A DNA stretch of 64,000 nt from Vibrio sp. RE88. GTDB taxonomy: Bacteria; Pseudomonadota; Gammaproteobacteria; Enterobacterales; Vibrionaceae. The notes beneath the pieces are model-generated. The model was not told the origin of the DNA, searched no databases, and saw nothing but the letters and a program-made list of their open reading frames with translations. The DNA lies in contig NZ_VTYQ01000008.1 of NCBI RefSeq assembly GCF_013113835.1, forward strand, positions 1 through 64,000. The letters run 5' to 3'. How positions within the stretch are numbered: position 1 is the first letter of the stretch; every line of letters starts with the position of its first letter. A program made the position numbers and the translations under genes. This document shows positions 27,310 through 35,748 of the stretch, piece after piece.

Positions 27310-28324
27310 ACGTCCTCAGCGCGGTGTCGCTCTGATTGTCATTTTACTGCTGTTAGCGGTTATGGTCAGTATCGCCGCCAGTATGGCCGATCGTTTGTTC
27401 AGTCAGTTCAAGCGTGCTGGCAGCCAAATCAATTATCAACAAGCGTACTGGTACAGTTTGGGTGTTGAAGCGCTGGCTAAGTACGGTATTGAACAAAGCT
27501 ATAAAGACAACGACGACAGTATCAATCTGTCCCAGCCTTGGGCTCAAGAGTTGGATAGCATGCCATTGGACTACGGCACAGTGAGCGGCAAGTTGCATGA
27601 TGCTCAGGCGTGTTTCAATATCAATGCGCTGTCTGATGTGGAGCAAACGGCTGGGTCTGCGCAGTTACCTTTCTTGGTGGAAAAGTTTCAGAATCTGCTT
27701 GAAGAGCTGCAAGTGGACAACTACGAAGCAGAAACCATTGCCCAGTCGCTGTGGGAATTTGTTGATAGCAATGATTCGGTTAACTCATCATCGGGTGTCG
27801 AAGATAGCCACTACGAAGGCTTATCGCCTGCGTATTTGACTGCCAATACCTTGTTGGCAGACAGCAGTGAGTTGCGTTCAGTAAATAAGGTCAGTGGTGA
27901 AGTGATGGAAAAAGTCAGCCCGATGATTTGCGCGCTGCCTACTTCTGATTTTCGCCTTAATGTGAATACCATTGCGCCAGAGCATGCAGCGTTACTGGCG
28001 GCGATGTTCTATCCGAACCTGAGTTCGTCTCAGGCAAAGCAGATTTTGGAAAACCGTGGCCCCGATGGGTGGGCATCAACGGATGATTTTCTCGCTGAAT
28101 CGGACCTAAGTGGTTTGAGCGAGGATGTTAAAAAGCAAGTCAAAGGCTACCTGAGCGTCGACAGCGTGTATTTTGAGCTCGATGCTGAGGTGCTAGTGGA
28201 TAAATCCAGGGTGCGAATTCGCAGCCTGTTGTTTAGTAATAATAGAGAAACTGCAACGGTAATACGCCGTCGCTTTGGAGGGATCGGTGAACGAGTTTCT
28301 AATCGTTCGGCTGAGCAAAAGTAA
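27299..28324 (+). CDS. epsK: Minor pseudopilin EpsK (GspK)
   Basis: Largest pseudopilin; caps the tip. The 341-residue precursor has the GspK-type N-terminus RGVALIVILLLLAV without the usual Glu5, plus helix-hairpin-helix-like segments with ENRGPDGW. I use the ATG at 27299 because GAGGAG lies just upstream; an in-frame codon 30 bases earlier would extend the leader. It overlaps epsL by 38 bases. Confidence 0.94.
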   Translation: MAAKRPQRGVALIVILLLLAVMVSIAASMADRLFSQFKRAGSQINYQQAYWYSLGVEALAKYGIEQSYKDNDDSINLSQPWAQELDSMPLDYGTVSGKLHDAQACFNINALSDVEQTAGSAQLPFLVEKFQNLLEELQVDNYEAETIAQSLWEFVDSNDSVNSSSGVEDSHYEGLSPAYLTANTLLADSSELRSVNKVSGEVMEKVSPMICALPTSDFRLNVNTIAPEHAALLAAMFYPNLSSSQAKQILENRGPDGWASTDDFLAESDLSGLSEDVKKQVKGYLSVDSVYFELDAEVLVDKSRVRIRSLLFSNNRETATVIRRRFGGIGERVSNRSAEQK

Positions 28325-29501
28325 AACAGCAGCGATTCAATGGCTGGTTTGGTCAGAGAGCCAAAAGGAAGTGATAGCGAGCGGTGAACTGCAAGATCAC
28401 CAAGATTTGGCCGAGCTTGCCAATTACGCAGAAGGGCGCCAAGTTATTGTACTGGTGTCCGCAGCCAATCTGGTTCTGACGCAGCTTGAAGTCCCAGCAG
28501 GCGCGAATCGACAGTTTGATTCTATGCTGCCGTTCATGCTGGAAGACGATGTGGCACAGGATGTCGACGAACTGCACTTTACTGTCTTGGCAAAGGAAGC
28601 CAATCAGGCGTATGTCTGTGGGATTGACTACAGCTGGCTGGAATCAATATTGGCTGACATGCGACAGCTTAGCTTTGCGGTGCGTAAGGTATTGCCTGAT
28701 GCATTGGCTTTACCTGTCGCTGACGAGTCAGGCTTGAGTGCGGTAGAGCTGGATGGCCAGTGGTTAGTGAAAAAAGGTCAGTTTAGTGCGGTAAGTATTG
28801 AATTGGCTTGGTTGCCGCTTCTGGCTCAGTCTGACTGGGTGAAGCAAGGGGAGGAGTATCTGCCACTTCAGGCCTATTCACACTTACCAGAGCTGACATT
28901 GGCGGATGAGCAAAAATGGCACAATGAACAACCACAGTTGGTCATGCAGTTGCTTGCCGAGCAAGCCATTAAAAGTAAGATCAACCTGTTGTCTGGTGAG
29001 TTTAAGCCGAAGTCGTCTTTTGGTCGTCATCTCAAAGTGTGGCGTAAAGCGGCGATTGCAGCAGGAGTCTTGGTTGCCATTCTCAGTGTCGACAACTGGC
29101 TGCAAATCCAAAGTGCTGAAACGCAAGCCAATGCCTATCGTCAGGAAAGTGAACGTATTTTCCGCCAAGTGACCAGCAAGAATAAAATTCCGACCGTCAC
29201 CTATCTGAAACGAGAAATGGAACGAGAGGAGAGCCGACTGTCCGGTGGTGGCAGTGGCGAATCGGTACTGGAGTGGATGGTGAAAATGCCTCAGGTGATG
29301 AAGCAGGTACCGGGTCTAAGGCTCACCAGCTTCAAGTACGACAGTACCCGTGGTGAAGTCAGGCTTCAGGCGCAAAGTAATGATTTCCAAACGTTTGAAA
29401 AAGCGCGTGAACTGATGTCGGGTCAATTTACAGTTGAACAGGGGCAACTGAGTAAATCAGGGACTCTAGTTAACGGCACCTTTGTGCTTAAGCGTTTATA
29501 G
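28287..29501 (+). CDS. epsL: Type II secretion inner-membrane protein EpsL (GspL)
   Basis: Bitopic inner-membrane protein that recruits EpsE to the platform. The 404-residue protein has a cytoplasmic actin-like domain (about 1-240), one TM helix near 255-275 and a periplasmic ferredoxin-like domain. The start is GTG at 28287 with GGAGGG five bases upstream, inside the end of epsK; this gives an N-terminus NEFLIVRLS matching V. cholerae EpsL. Confidence 0.95.
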   Translation: MNEFLIVRLSKSKTAAIQWLVWSESQKEVIASGELQDHQDLAELANYAEGRQVIVLVSAANLVLTQLEVPAGANRQFDSMLPFMLEDDVAQDVDELHFTVLAKEANQAYVCGIDYSWLESILADMRQLSFAVRKVLPDALALPVADESGLSAVELDGQWLVKKGQFSAVSIELAWLPLLAQSDWVKQGEEYLPLQAYSHLPELTLADEQKWHNEQPQLVMQLLAEQAIKSKINLLSGEFKPKSSFGRHLKVWRKAAIAAGVLVAILSVDNWLQIQSAETQANAYRQESERIFRQVTSKNKIPTVTYLKREMEREESRLSGGGSGESVLEWMVKMPQVMKQVPGLRLTSFKYDSTRGEVRLQAQSNDFQTFEKARELMSGQFTVEQGQLSKSGTLVNGTFVLKRL

Positions 29502-29511
29502 GGAGCCGCTG

Positions 29512-30003
29512 ATGAAACAATTACTATCTACACTTCAGACGTGGTGGGTCGGCACCAGCCAGCGTGAGCAACGCTTGCTGATCGCTTGTTCAGTACTGCT
29601 GTTTTTGGGTGTGATCTACTGGGGCATATTGCAACCTGTCAGTCAGCGTGCCGAATTGGCGACGAATCGTATCCAGAGCGAGAAGCAACTGCTCAACTGG
29701 GTGAAAGACAAAGCAGACAATATCAGTCAGCTGCGTGCTCAGGGTGGAGTGGCATCGTCAAGTTTGCCACTTAACCAGTCCATTTCTTCAACGGCTTCAC
29801 GTTTTGGTGCAGAGCTTGTCAGAGTCCAGCCGCGTGGCGAGGAACTGCAGGTCTGGGTTCAGCCGATGCCATTCAACCGTCTGATTGATTGGATGACGTT
29901 CCTGCAGGAAAAGCATGGCGTCTCAGCAACCTTTATGGATATTGATAAAGGTGAGCAAGATGGGACGGTTGAAGTTAAGCGCTTACAGTTTGTTAAAGGA
30001 TAA
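29512..30003 (+). CDS. epsM: Type II secretion inner-membrane protein EpsM (GspM)
   Basis: Small bitopic partner of EpsL in the platform. The 163-residue protein has a short cytoplasmic N-terminus, one TM helix (about 22-42) and a periplasmic ferredoxin-like domain. The ATG at 29512 has GGGAG upstream and gives the normal family length. Confidence 0.95.
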   Translation: MKQLLSTLQTWWVGTSQREQRLLIACSVLLFLGVIYWGILQPVSQRAELATNRIQSEKQLLNWVKDKADNISQLRAQGGVASSSLPLNQSISSTASRFGAELVRVQPRGEELQVWVQPMPFNRLIDWMTFLQEKHGVSATFMDIDKGEQDGTVEVKRLQFVKG

Positions 30004-30009
30004 CACGAA

Positions 30010-30771
30010 GTGAAAAGAGTCATTCTGCTCAGTCTGGCGCTGGTGGTGGTCTTTCTAGTTAGTGCTGTAGCGCATGTTCCCGCTCAGGTTGTACTGAACT
30101 ATCTACCATTGCCACCGCAGTTAGTTATTAATGGCGTTTCAGGCACCATCTGGGATGGCAGTGCCACCGGTGTCAGCTGGCAAAGACAGAAGTTAGGAGC
30201 TTTGCATTGGCAATTGGCGCCACTGAAATTACTAACGGGTAAAGCTGAAGCGCAGGTTCGTTTTGGTCGCGGTAGTGACATGCAAGTGACTGGACGCGGT
30301 GTTGTAGGCTACAGCATGTCGGGCCCTTATGCGGAGAACCTGATCGCTTCATTACCGGTGGAAAAAATCCTCGAACTGACGCCTCCGATGCCAGTACCTG
30401 TTGAACTGACGGGACAGGTTGAGCTGAGCATTAAGTCGATGGTGTATACCGCGCCTTATTGTCAGACTGGTGAAGGGTCAGTGGTGTGGAATACGGATAA
30501 AGTGATTACGCCATTGGATGAGCTGAGCGTTGGCCCAGTTGTGGTTGACTTTAGTTGTCAGGATAGCCAGATCACCTTGAAAGGTGATCAAAACAGTCAA
30601 CAGGTGAGCAGTGCGGCGGAAGTCGTGATGCAGGCCAATCGCAGCTATCAGGCTTCGGCTTGGTTTAAACCGGGCAACGAGTTTCCTGGCTCATTGGCGG
30701 AACAGCTGAAATGGTTACCAACGCCAGATTCTGAAGGTCGTTATCAGTTTACTTATCAAGGGCGCCTTTAA
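30010..30771 (+). CDS. epsN: Type II secretion protein EpsN (GspN)
   Basis: Last gene of the eps operon; accessory inner-membrane-anchored periplasmic protein whose role is not well defined. The 253-residue protein has one N-terminal TM helix and a beta-rich periplasmic part with a cysteine pair (Cys157, Cys188). The start is GTG at 30010, six bases after epsM. A strong bidirectional terminator follows. Confidence 0.94.
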   Translation: MKRVILLSLALVVVFLVSAVAHVPAQVVLNYLPLPPQLVINGVSGTIWDGSATGVSWQRQKLGALHWQLAPLKLLTGKAEAQVRFGRGSDMQVTGRGVVGYSMSGPYAENLIASLPVEKILELTPPMPVPVELTGQVELSIKSMVYTAPYCQTGEGSVVWNTDKVITPLDELSVGPVVVDFSCQDSQITLKGDQNSQQVSSAAEVVMQANRSYQASAWFKPGNEFPGSLAEQLKWLPTPDSEGRYQFTYQGRL

Positions 30772-30788
30772 GGCCGTTGATATCCAAT

Positions 30789-30816
30789 AAAAAAAGGGGC
30801 TTTGGCCCCTTTTTTG
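30789..30816. terminator. Bidirectional terminator between epsN and envZ
   Basis: AAGGGGC and GCCCCTT form a stem flanked by seven A on the left and six T on the right, so it can stop both the eps operon and the convergent envZ transcript. Confidence 0.9.
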
Positions 30817-30825
30817 TTTCAATGA

Positions 30826-32136
30826 TTATTTGCCGACTGTCGGAAAACTGATCTGCGCCCTTAAGCCACCACCGCTGCGGTTATTGATGATCACGGTACC
30901 GTTATGCTGGCTGGCAATACGCTTTACAATCGCCAGCCCAAGACCCGTGCCTTCACTACCGCGTGCCGTATCACCTCGGGTGAAAGGTTCAAATAACTTA
31001 CCTATCTGGCTTTGCTCAATACCCGGGCCGTTATCTTCTATACATACCCAGACCAGCTTGTTGTCCGCAGTTGCGCCAGTGCTGACTTTGACCCAGCCAT
31101 TGCCATAGCGTATTGCGTTGACCACTAAGTTACTCACCGCCCGCTTAATCGCTATTGGGCTGCCATTAGCGAATTTCAGTGGCTGCTGTAACTCAGTCTC
31201 AATTTGAATCTCGTAACCACCTTCTGATGTCGCAATATCATTGGCGATTTCATTGAGGTCAACCTCGATGAACGACTCTTTATTGACCGGCTTGAGGTAG
31301 TCCATAAACTGGCTGATGATCTCATTACACTCTTCGGTATCACTGATGATACCTTCAGCTAAATAGCTGTCTTGCGGCGACATCATTTCAGTAGCAAGAC
31401 GGATGCGTGTCAGAGGCGTTCTCAAATCATGACTGATGCCAGCCATCAGCAGTGCACGGTCTTCCTCCAGTGCCTGAATGCCTTTTGACATCTGATTAAA
31501 TGCTCGTGTCACCGAACGGATTTCTGTCGCGCCTTTCTCTGGTAAAGGTGGAGGAATGTCCCCTCGACCAACGCCTTTGGCGGCTTTTTCCAGTGCAATC
31601 AAAGGTCGGTTTTGTAAACGGATGAAAAGCCAGCCACCGGCGACAATCAGTAACGCCATGATCAAGCTGTTGCGAAATAGCGGCGCAAAGTCTTCTTCCT
31701 GCAATTCAGACAGCGGAATGCGCAGCAGAGAGCCGGGCAAAGAATCGATTTTCATCCACAGAATATAGCTATCCGAGCCCAGCATCATGCGCACATCGGT
31801 AGGTGAACCGAGCTCTTTGCTCATCTCTTCGCTCATGAGGTCAATGCTGACCGCATGATAATACTCATCCGCTATCGGGCTGTCGTCGGCGTGAATGGTG
31901 ACGCCTAGCTGCTCCAGCACTCTGCGTCTCAGTGGGGCGTCCATCTGCAAGCCATCTTCGATGGCGGCTGAATCGTCGAGCATCAGATTGATTTCGTGGC
32001 CGAGGATCTTATTAAACTGTTGCAAACTCGGCATCAACGCATAGTTAAATACCGCGTAGTAGGAGTAAACCTGACTGGCAATCAATAAGGTGAGAAAGAT
32101 AAAAATCGATTGAGTAAAGGAGCTGCGAATACGCAT
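30826..32136 (-). CDS. envZ: Osmosensor histidine kinase EnvZ
   Basis: Inner-membrane sensor kinase/phosphatase for OmpR. The 436-residue protein has TM helices at about 10-30 and 157-177 flanking a periplasmic domain, then HAMP, a dimerization domain with phospho-acceptor His236 in ISHDLRTPL, and a HATPase domain with the N box and GTGLGL. It follows ompR by 70 bases on the same strand, but an intrinsic terminator lies in that gap. Confidence 0.95.
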   Translation of the reverse strand: MRIRSSFTQSIFIFLTLLIASQVYSYYAVFNYALMPSLQQFNKILGHEINLMLDDSAAIEDGLQMDAPLRRRVLEQLGVTIHADDSPIADEYYHAVSIDLMSEEMSKELGSPTDVRMMLGSDSYILWMKIDSLPGSLLRIPLSELQEEDFAPLFRNSLIMALLIVAGGWLFIRLQNRPLIALEKAAKGVGRGDIPPPLPEKGATEIRSVTRAFNQMSKGIQALEEDRALLMAGISHDLRTPLTRIRLATEMMSPQDSYLAEGIISDTEECNEIISQFMDYLKPVNKESFIEVDLNEIANDIATSEGGYEIQIETELQQPLKFANGSPIAIKRAVSNLVVNAIRYGNGWVKVSTGATADNKLVWVCIEDNGPGIEQSQIGKLFEPFTRGDTARGSEGTGLGLAIVKRIASQHNGTVIINNRSGGGLRAQISFPTVGK

Positions 32137-32161
32137 ATTGGCGGCCTTGATAGCGGTGAAA

Positions 32162-32190
32162 ACAAAAAGTGCGAGACATAGTCTCGCACT
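32162..32190 (-). terminator. Intrinsic terminator between ompR and envZ
   Basis: AGTGCGAGAC (32168-32177) pairs perfectly with GTCTCGCACT (32181-32190) around a 3-base loop. The minus strand continues with TTTTTGTTTT. The hairpin lies 17 bases after the ompR stop codon. Confidence 0.88.
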
Positions 32191-32206
32191 CTCATCGGGT
32201 GAGCAA

Positions 32207-32926
32207 TTACGCTTCTTTGCCGTCTGGCACGAATACGTAACCTAAGCCCCACACAGTTTGAATATAGCGAGGTTTACTTGGGTCAACTTCCAGCATGCGG
32301 CGCAGGCGTGAAATCTGTACGTCAATGGAACGTTCCATCGCGGAATACTCACGGCCACGGGCCATATTCATCAGTTTGTCACGTGACATCGGCTCGCGGG
32401 CATTGGTGACTAGCGCCTTAAGGACAGCAAATTCGCCCGAGGTTAGCGGCATGGCCTCGTCGCCGCGGAACATTTCACGTGTCCCTAAGTTCAGGCTGAA
32501 CTCACCGAATTCGACCACGGATTCTTCTGAACTTGGTGCGCCCGGCAGTTCAGTCGTCTGACGGCGCAGTACAGCCTTGATGCGTGCCAGTAGCTCACGT
32601 GGGTTAAATGGTTTTGGCAGATAGTCGTCTGCGCCCACTTCCAGACCAACAATTCGGTCAATTTCGTCACCTTTTGCGGTGAGCATCAGGATCGGTAAGG
32701 TGCTGTTGGCATTACGCAGGCGACGGCAAATCGACAAGCCATCTTCACCTGGCAGCATTAAATCCAGTACCATCAGGTGGAAATTTTCACGGGTTAACAG
32801 GCGGTCCATCTGCTCACTGTTAGCAACACTACGTACTTGGAATCCCTGTTCAGACAAGTAACGCTCCAGCAATGCACGCAAACGTGCATCGTCATCAACG
32901 ACTAAGATCTTGTGATTTTCTTGCAT
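32207..32926 (-). CDS. ompR: Response regulator OmpR
   Basis: Controls porin and stress genes after phosphorylation by EnvZ. The 239-residue protein has a receiver domain with Asp55 (VLDLMLPG) and a C-terminal winged-helix DNA-binding domain with LTSGEFAVLKAL and DVQISRLRRMLE. It is divergent from greB, as in many gammaproteobacteria. Confidence 0.97.
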   Translation of the reverse strand: MQENHKILVVDDDARLRALLERYLSEQGFQVRSVANSEQMDRLLTRENFHLMVLDLMLPGEDGLSICRRLRNANSTLPILMLTAKGDEIDRIVGLEVGADDYLPKPFNPRELLARIKAVLRRQTTELPGAPSSEESVVEFGEFSLNLGTREMFRGDEAMPLTSGEFAVLKALVTNAREPMSRDKLMNMARGREYSAMERSIDVQISRLRRMLEVDPSKPRYIQTVWGLGYVFVPDGKEA

Positions 32927-33109
32927 CTAATGATTCCACCTATTAAATAAGCTAGCGCTTTGACAGAGCTGAGGTGCAGCCCTTTTTCACGAATCAGAAT
33001 GTAACATTGTTCTGATGAAAGTGGCGCAAAGAATTGTTAACGATTATTACCTTTTTAAGTCCTTTTTAGCTAATGTATACGCCATATTCAATTCACTAGC
33101 GTCAGAAAT

Positions 33110-33586
33110 ATGAAAACAAACCTAATCACACGCGAAGGCTTTGACCGACTTAAAAAAGAGCTCGATTTTTTATGGAAAGAAGATCGCCCGGAAGTGACCA
33201 AAAAAGTGACGTGGGCAGCGAGTTTAGGTGATCGCTCAGAGAATGCGGATTACCAATACAATAAGAAGCGTCTGCGTGAAATTGATCGTCGTGTGCGTTA
33301 TCTGCGCAAGCGTCTTGAGCAGGTTAAAGTGGTCGATTACGCTCCGCAGCAGGAAGGGAAAGTGTTTTTTGGTGCATGGGTTGAAGTGGAAAATGAAGCC
33401 GGAGAAGTGAAAAAGTTTCGCATTGTTGGCCCCGATGAAATCTATGGCGGCGCCAAAGACTACATCTCGATTGATTCGCCAATGGCGCGTGCCCTGCTAA
33501 AGAAAGAAGTGGATGACGAATTCAGCGTCAAAACGCCGGAAGGTGAGAAAGAGTGGTTTGTGAACAGTATTTGTTATACCGGTTGA
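33110..33586 (+). CDS. greB: Transcription elongation factor GreB
   Basis: Stimulates RNA cleavage by backtracked RNA polymerase. The 158-residue protein has the N-terminal coiled-coil hairpin with acidic tip residues (SENADYQ) and a C-terminal FKBP-like domain. The basic helix and overall length fit GreB rather than GreA. It is divergent from ompR. Confidence 0.96.
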   Translation: MKTNLITREGFDRLKKELDFLWKEDRPEVTKKVTWAASLGDRSENADYQYNKKRLREIDRRVRYLRKRLEQVKVVDYAPQQEGKVFFGAWVEVENEAGEVKKFRIVGPDEIYGGAKDYISIDSPMARALLKKEVDDEFSVKTPEGEKEWFVNSICYTG

Positions 33587-33591
33587 AAATG

Positions 33592-33625
33592 GTGCCGCGC
33601 TGGGCAGCGCGGCACTTGTCTTTTA
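33592..33625 (+). terminator. Terminator of greB
   Basis: GTGCCGCGCT pairs perfectly with AGCGCGGCAC (33592-33601 / 33606-33615) around loop GGGC, followed by a broken T run (TTGTCTTTT). It also lies at the end of the convergent minus-strand gene. Confidence 0.8.
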
Positions 33626-35503
33626 TTTTTCGTAGTCCGGTTTTTCAGTAATGATGTAGTCCTTATCACTGCTGACAATCGCACCGTATTTGAGGAAGTT
33701 CTTGCCCAGAATCATGCTGTAGTGGAATCGCCCTCTGTCTTGCAGGTTGACGCGAATGATCTTATCCAACTCTCCCAGTCTGACTCGCATTTCGACCACG
33801 GGCCGGACATTGGCTTTTTCCCCTTTCTTGGCTTTAATGCGCATCACATCGACTACTTCTCGAGTGAATTCCTGTTTCATCCCGATGTCATTTTCGTAGG
33901 TGAACGTCACCATATCTTTGCCATCTTTCTGATATTGCTTGATGTTCTTGGCATTGATGGAGCTGACATCTGCTCCCGTGTCGAGCTTGACCGGAAAAGC
34001 CAGATCTTCCACTTGCACCACTTCAATGTGACCCGCTTTGAATAGCGGGCTCGGGCTGAGCAGGTCCTCTGTACGGGTGTTGAGTAGCACACCGCTTTTC
34101 GCCATGCTGTGGCCCATGACAAAGAAAGGCTTAGTGTCGCTTTTGCCAAGCTTATCGATCGCAAACTCGAGCTCTTTTTTCTTGTCACCTAACTCGAATA
34201 AGCCTTCTACAACCGGACGAACGGATTTGCCGACTTTGAGTTTACGCAGGACAGGTTTGGTCACCGTTTTGACTTTACCTTGGCTGTCTTCGAGCGTGAA
34301 GCTGACCTGTTCCTTACCGTTTTTCTTACTGAGCTCAAACTCTTTGACTCTCAGCAGTGGCGTTTTAACGATAAAACTAGGCTGCGCAGGAATACTGAAC
34401 TCATGATCTATGGTGATGGTCTCTTTGGGAGAGATCACCAATGGCTCAGACTTGAGGGCGGTCTTGAAACTGGTATCGGCTTTTTTGAGCAGGTTTTCCT
34501 TATCGGTATCGATAACAAAATGTTCGCTGGCGACATCTCGTCCAAGGCTGATCTGACTGCTTAAATGGCTACGGTCACGCAAATAGACCAGCCAATGCTG
34601 AGTGTGGTTTTGGTTGAGCTTGACGGGTAGGTAAACCAGCGGCCGTTCACCATTGCTGGTGTTCAAGATACGGATCAATGGCAGAGTCATGGCTTTACGC
34701 TCGCCCTTATCATCTTCCAACTTGAACGAGACTGATTGAGCCTTTTTGTCGATTTTCACATCCAAAGCATGGGCGTTGGAGTAACGACTGGTGGTTGCAA
34801 CACTGACCTTATAGGGCATGCCGTCAACTTCTACGGTTTCTTTTTTACCGATAACTTGAGCACGAGGTTGCTCTTGCAGGTAATCATAACCTGCCATCAC
34901 CCAAGCGTTATCTTCAAGAAAGGTTTTACCAATCAGGATGGGTGACGAGAACTGGCTGCGTTTGGTGAGGTTAATCATAGCGTCCACGGTATGGCCACCG
35001 ATCGTCAGTGGCATTCTTACCGCTGGGCGAAGAATCGGCTTTTCGCTGGTGCGGCTGCGGATGATGCTGATGCGTTCAAGATCATCTTTGATATTGATGT
35101 CTTCCCCGGTATACGGGTGGCGAATGGTAAAGGAAATAGTGACCTGATAAGACAAGTAGGTTTCTGTATTTCTCTTCAGCTTGTTTTCACGCCGATCGTT
35201 GACCACCGCCCATAGCAGGTCATTGTCGGTCAAATCTTTAAAGTCTGGATGCGTGCTGGTGAGGTGAATGTTTTCAGCATGAATCGAGGTGGTATCGGCG
35301 CCTGTATCGATCTTGCCCATAAAGGGTACGCCTTTGAGCTCTGGAATATCGTTGTAGTAGACGTTTTCGATGCGGCCCAGAATCAGTTCGTTGTCCACCT
35401 GATAGGCTGGATTTTGTGTGGTGGCGGAAAGGGTCTCAGACCAAGCTTGTGGGGCTGTCATTAGGGCGCCTGTCAAAGTCAGAATCAAAGAGAGCTTCTT
35501 CAT
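33623..35503 (-). CDS. Exported protein with four tandem retropepsin-like (PF05618-type) domains
   Basis: A 626-residue protein with a signal peptide (MKKLSLILTLTGALMTAPQA). It belongs to the family annotated as putative ATP-dependent zinc protease, whose fold is that of retropepsin-like aspartic peptidases. I see four related segments. The first (about 35-205) and last (about 505-620) each contain the DTGAD motif, and each ends with an ILIGKTFL- or MILGKNFL-type strand. The two in the middle keep the later conserved parts (ERPLVYLPVKL, SVRPVVEGLF) but have lost DTG. Substrate and function are unknown. The ATG at 35503 is preferred over a TTG five codons upstream. It is convergent with greB. 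Confidence 0.8.
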   Translation of the reverse strand: MKKLSLILTLTGALMTAPQAWSETLSATTQNPAYQVDNELILGRIENVYYNDIPELKGVPFMGKIDTGADTTSIHAENIHLTSTHPDFKDLTDNDLLWAVVNDRRENKLKRNTETYLSYQVTISFTIRHPYTGEDINIKDDLERISIIRSRTSEKPILRPAVRMPLTIGGHTVDAMINLTKRSQFSSPILIGKTFLEDNAWVMAGYDYLQEQPRAQVIGKKETVEVDGMPYKVSVATTSRYSNAHALDVKIDKKAQSVSFKLEDDKGERKAMTLPLIRILNTSNGERPLVYLPVKLNQNHTQHWLVYLRDRSHLSSQISLGRDVASEHFVIDTDKENLLKKADTSFKTALKSEPLVISPKETITIDHEFSIPAQPSFIVKTPLLRVKEFELSKKNGKEQVSFTLEDSQGKVKTVTKPVLRKLKVGKSVRPVVEGLFELGDKKKELEFAIDKLGKSDTKPFFVMGHSMAKSGVLLNTRTEDLLSPSPLFKAGHIEVVQVEDLAFPVKLDTGADVSSINAKNIKQYQKDGKDMVTFTYENDIGMKQEFTREVVDVMRIKAKKGEKANVRPVVEMRVRLGELDKIIRVNLQDRGRFHYSMILGKNFLKYGAIVSSDKDYIITEKPDYEK

Positions 35504-35748
35504 GCAATAATTTCCCAAACTAAATCAAAGTATCGATAGTTATTAAGTAACTCGAAAAGGTATAACTTACTTAAATATAATGAATATATTTCAATTGCGA
35601 CTGCAGTTTTGACACAAATGTGCACCGCGTCTATCAGGAGGCGGTGATTTTTTCCGGGCAAGATTTAAAACATTGCAAAATCCATGATTTGCCCCAATGT
35701 CTAGAACAGACCAACTCCTTCACATTATAGAATTAAGAGAATCAACGG

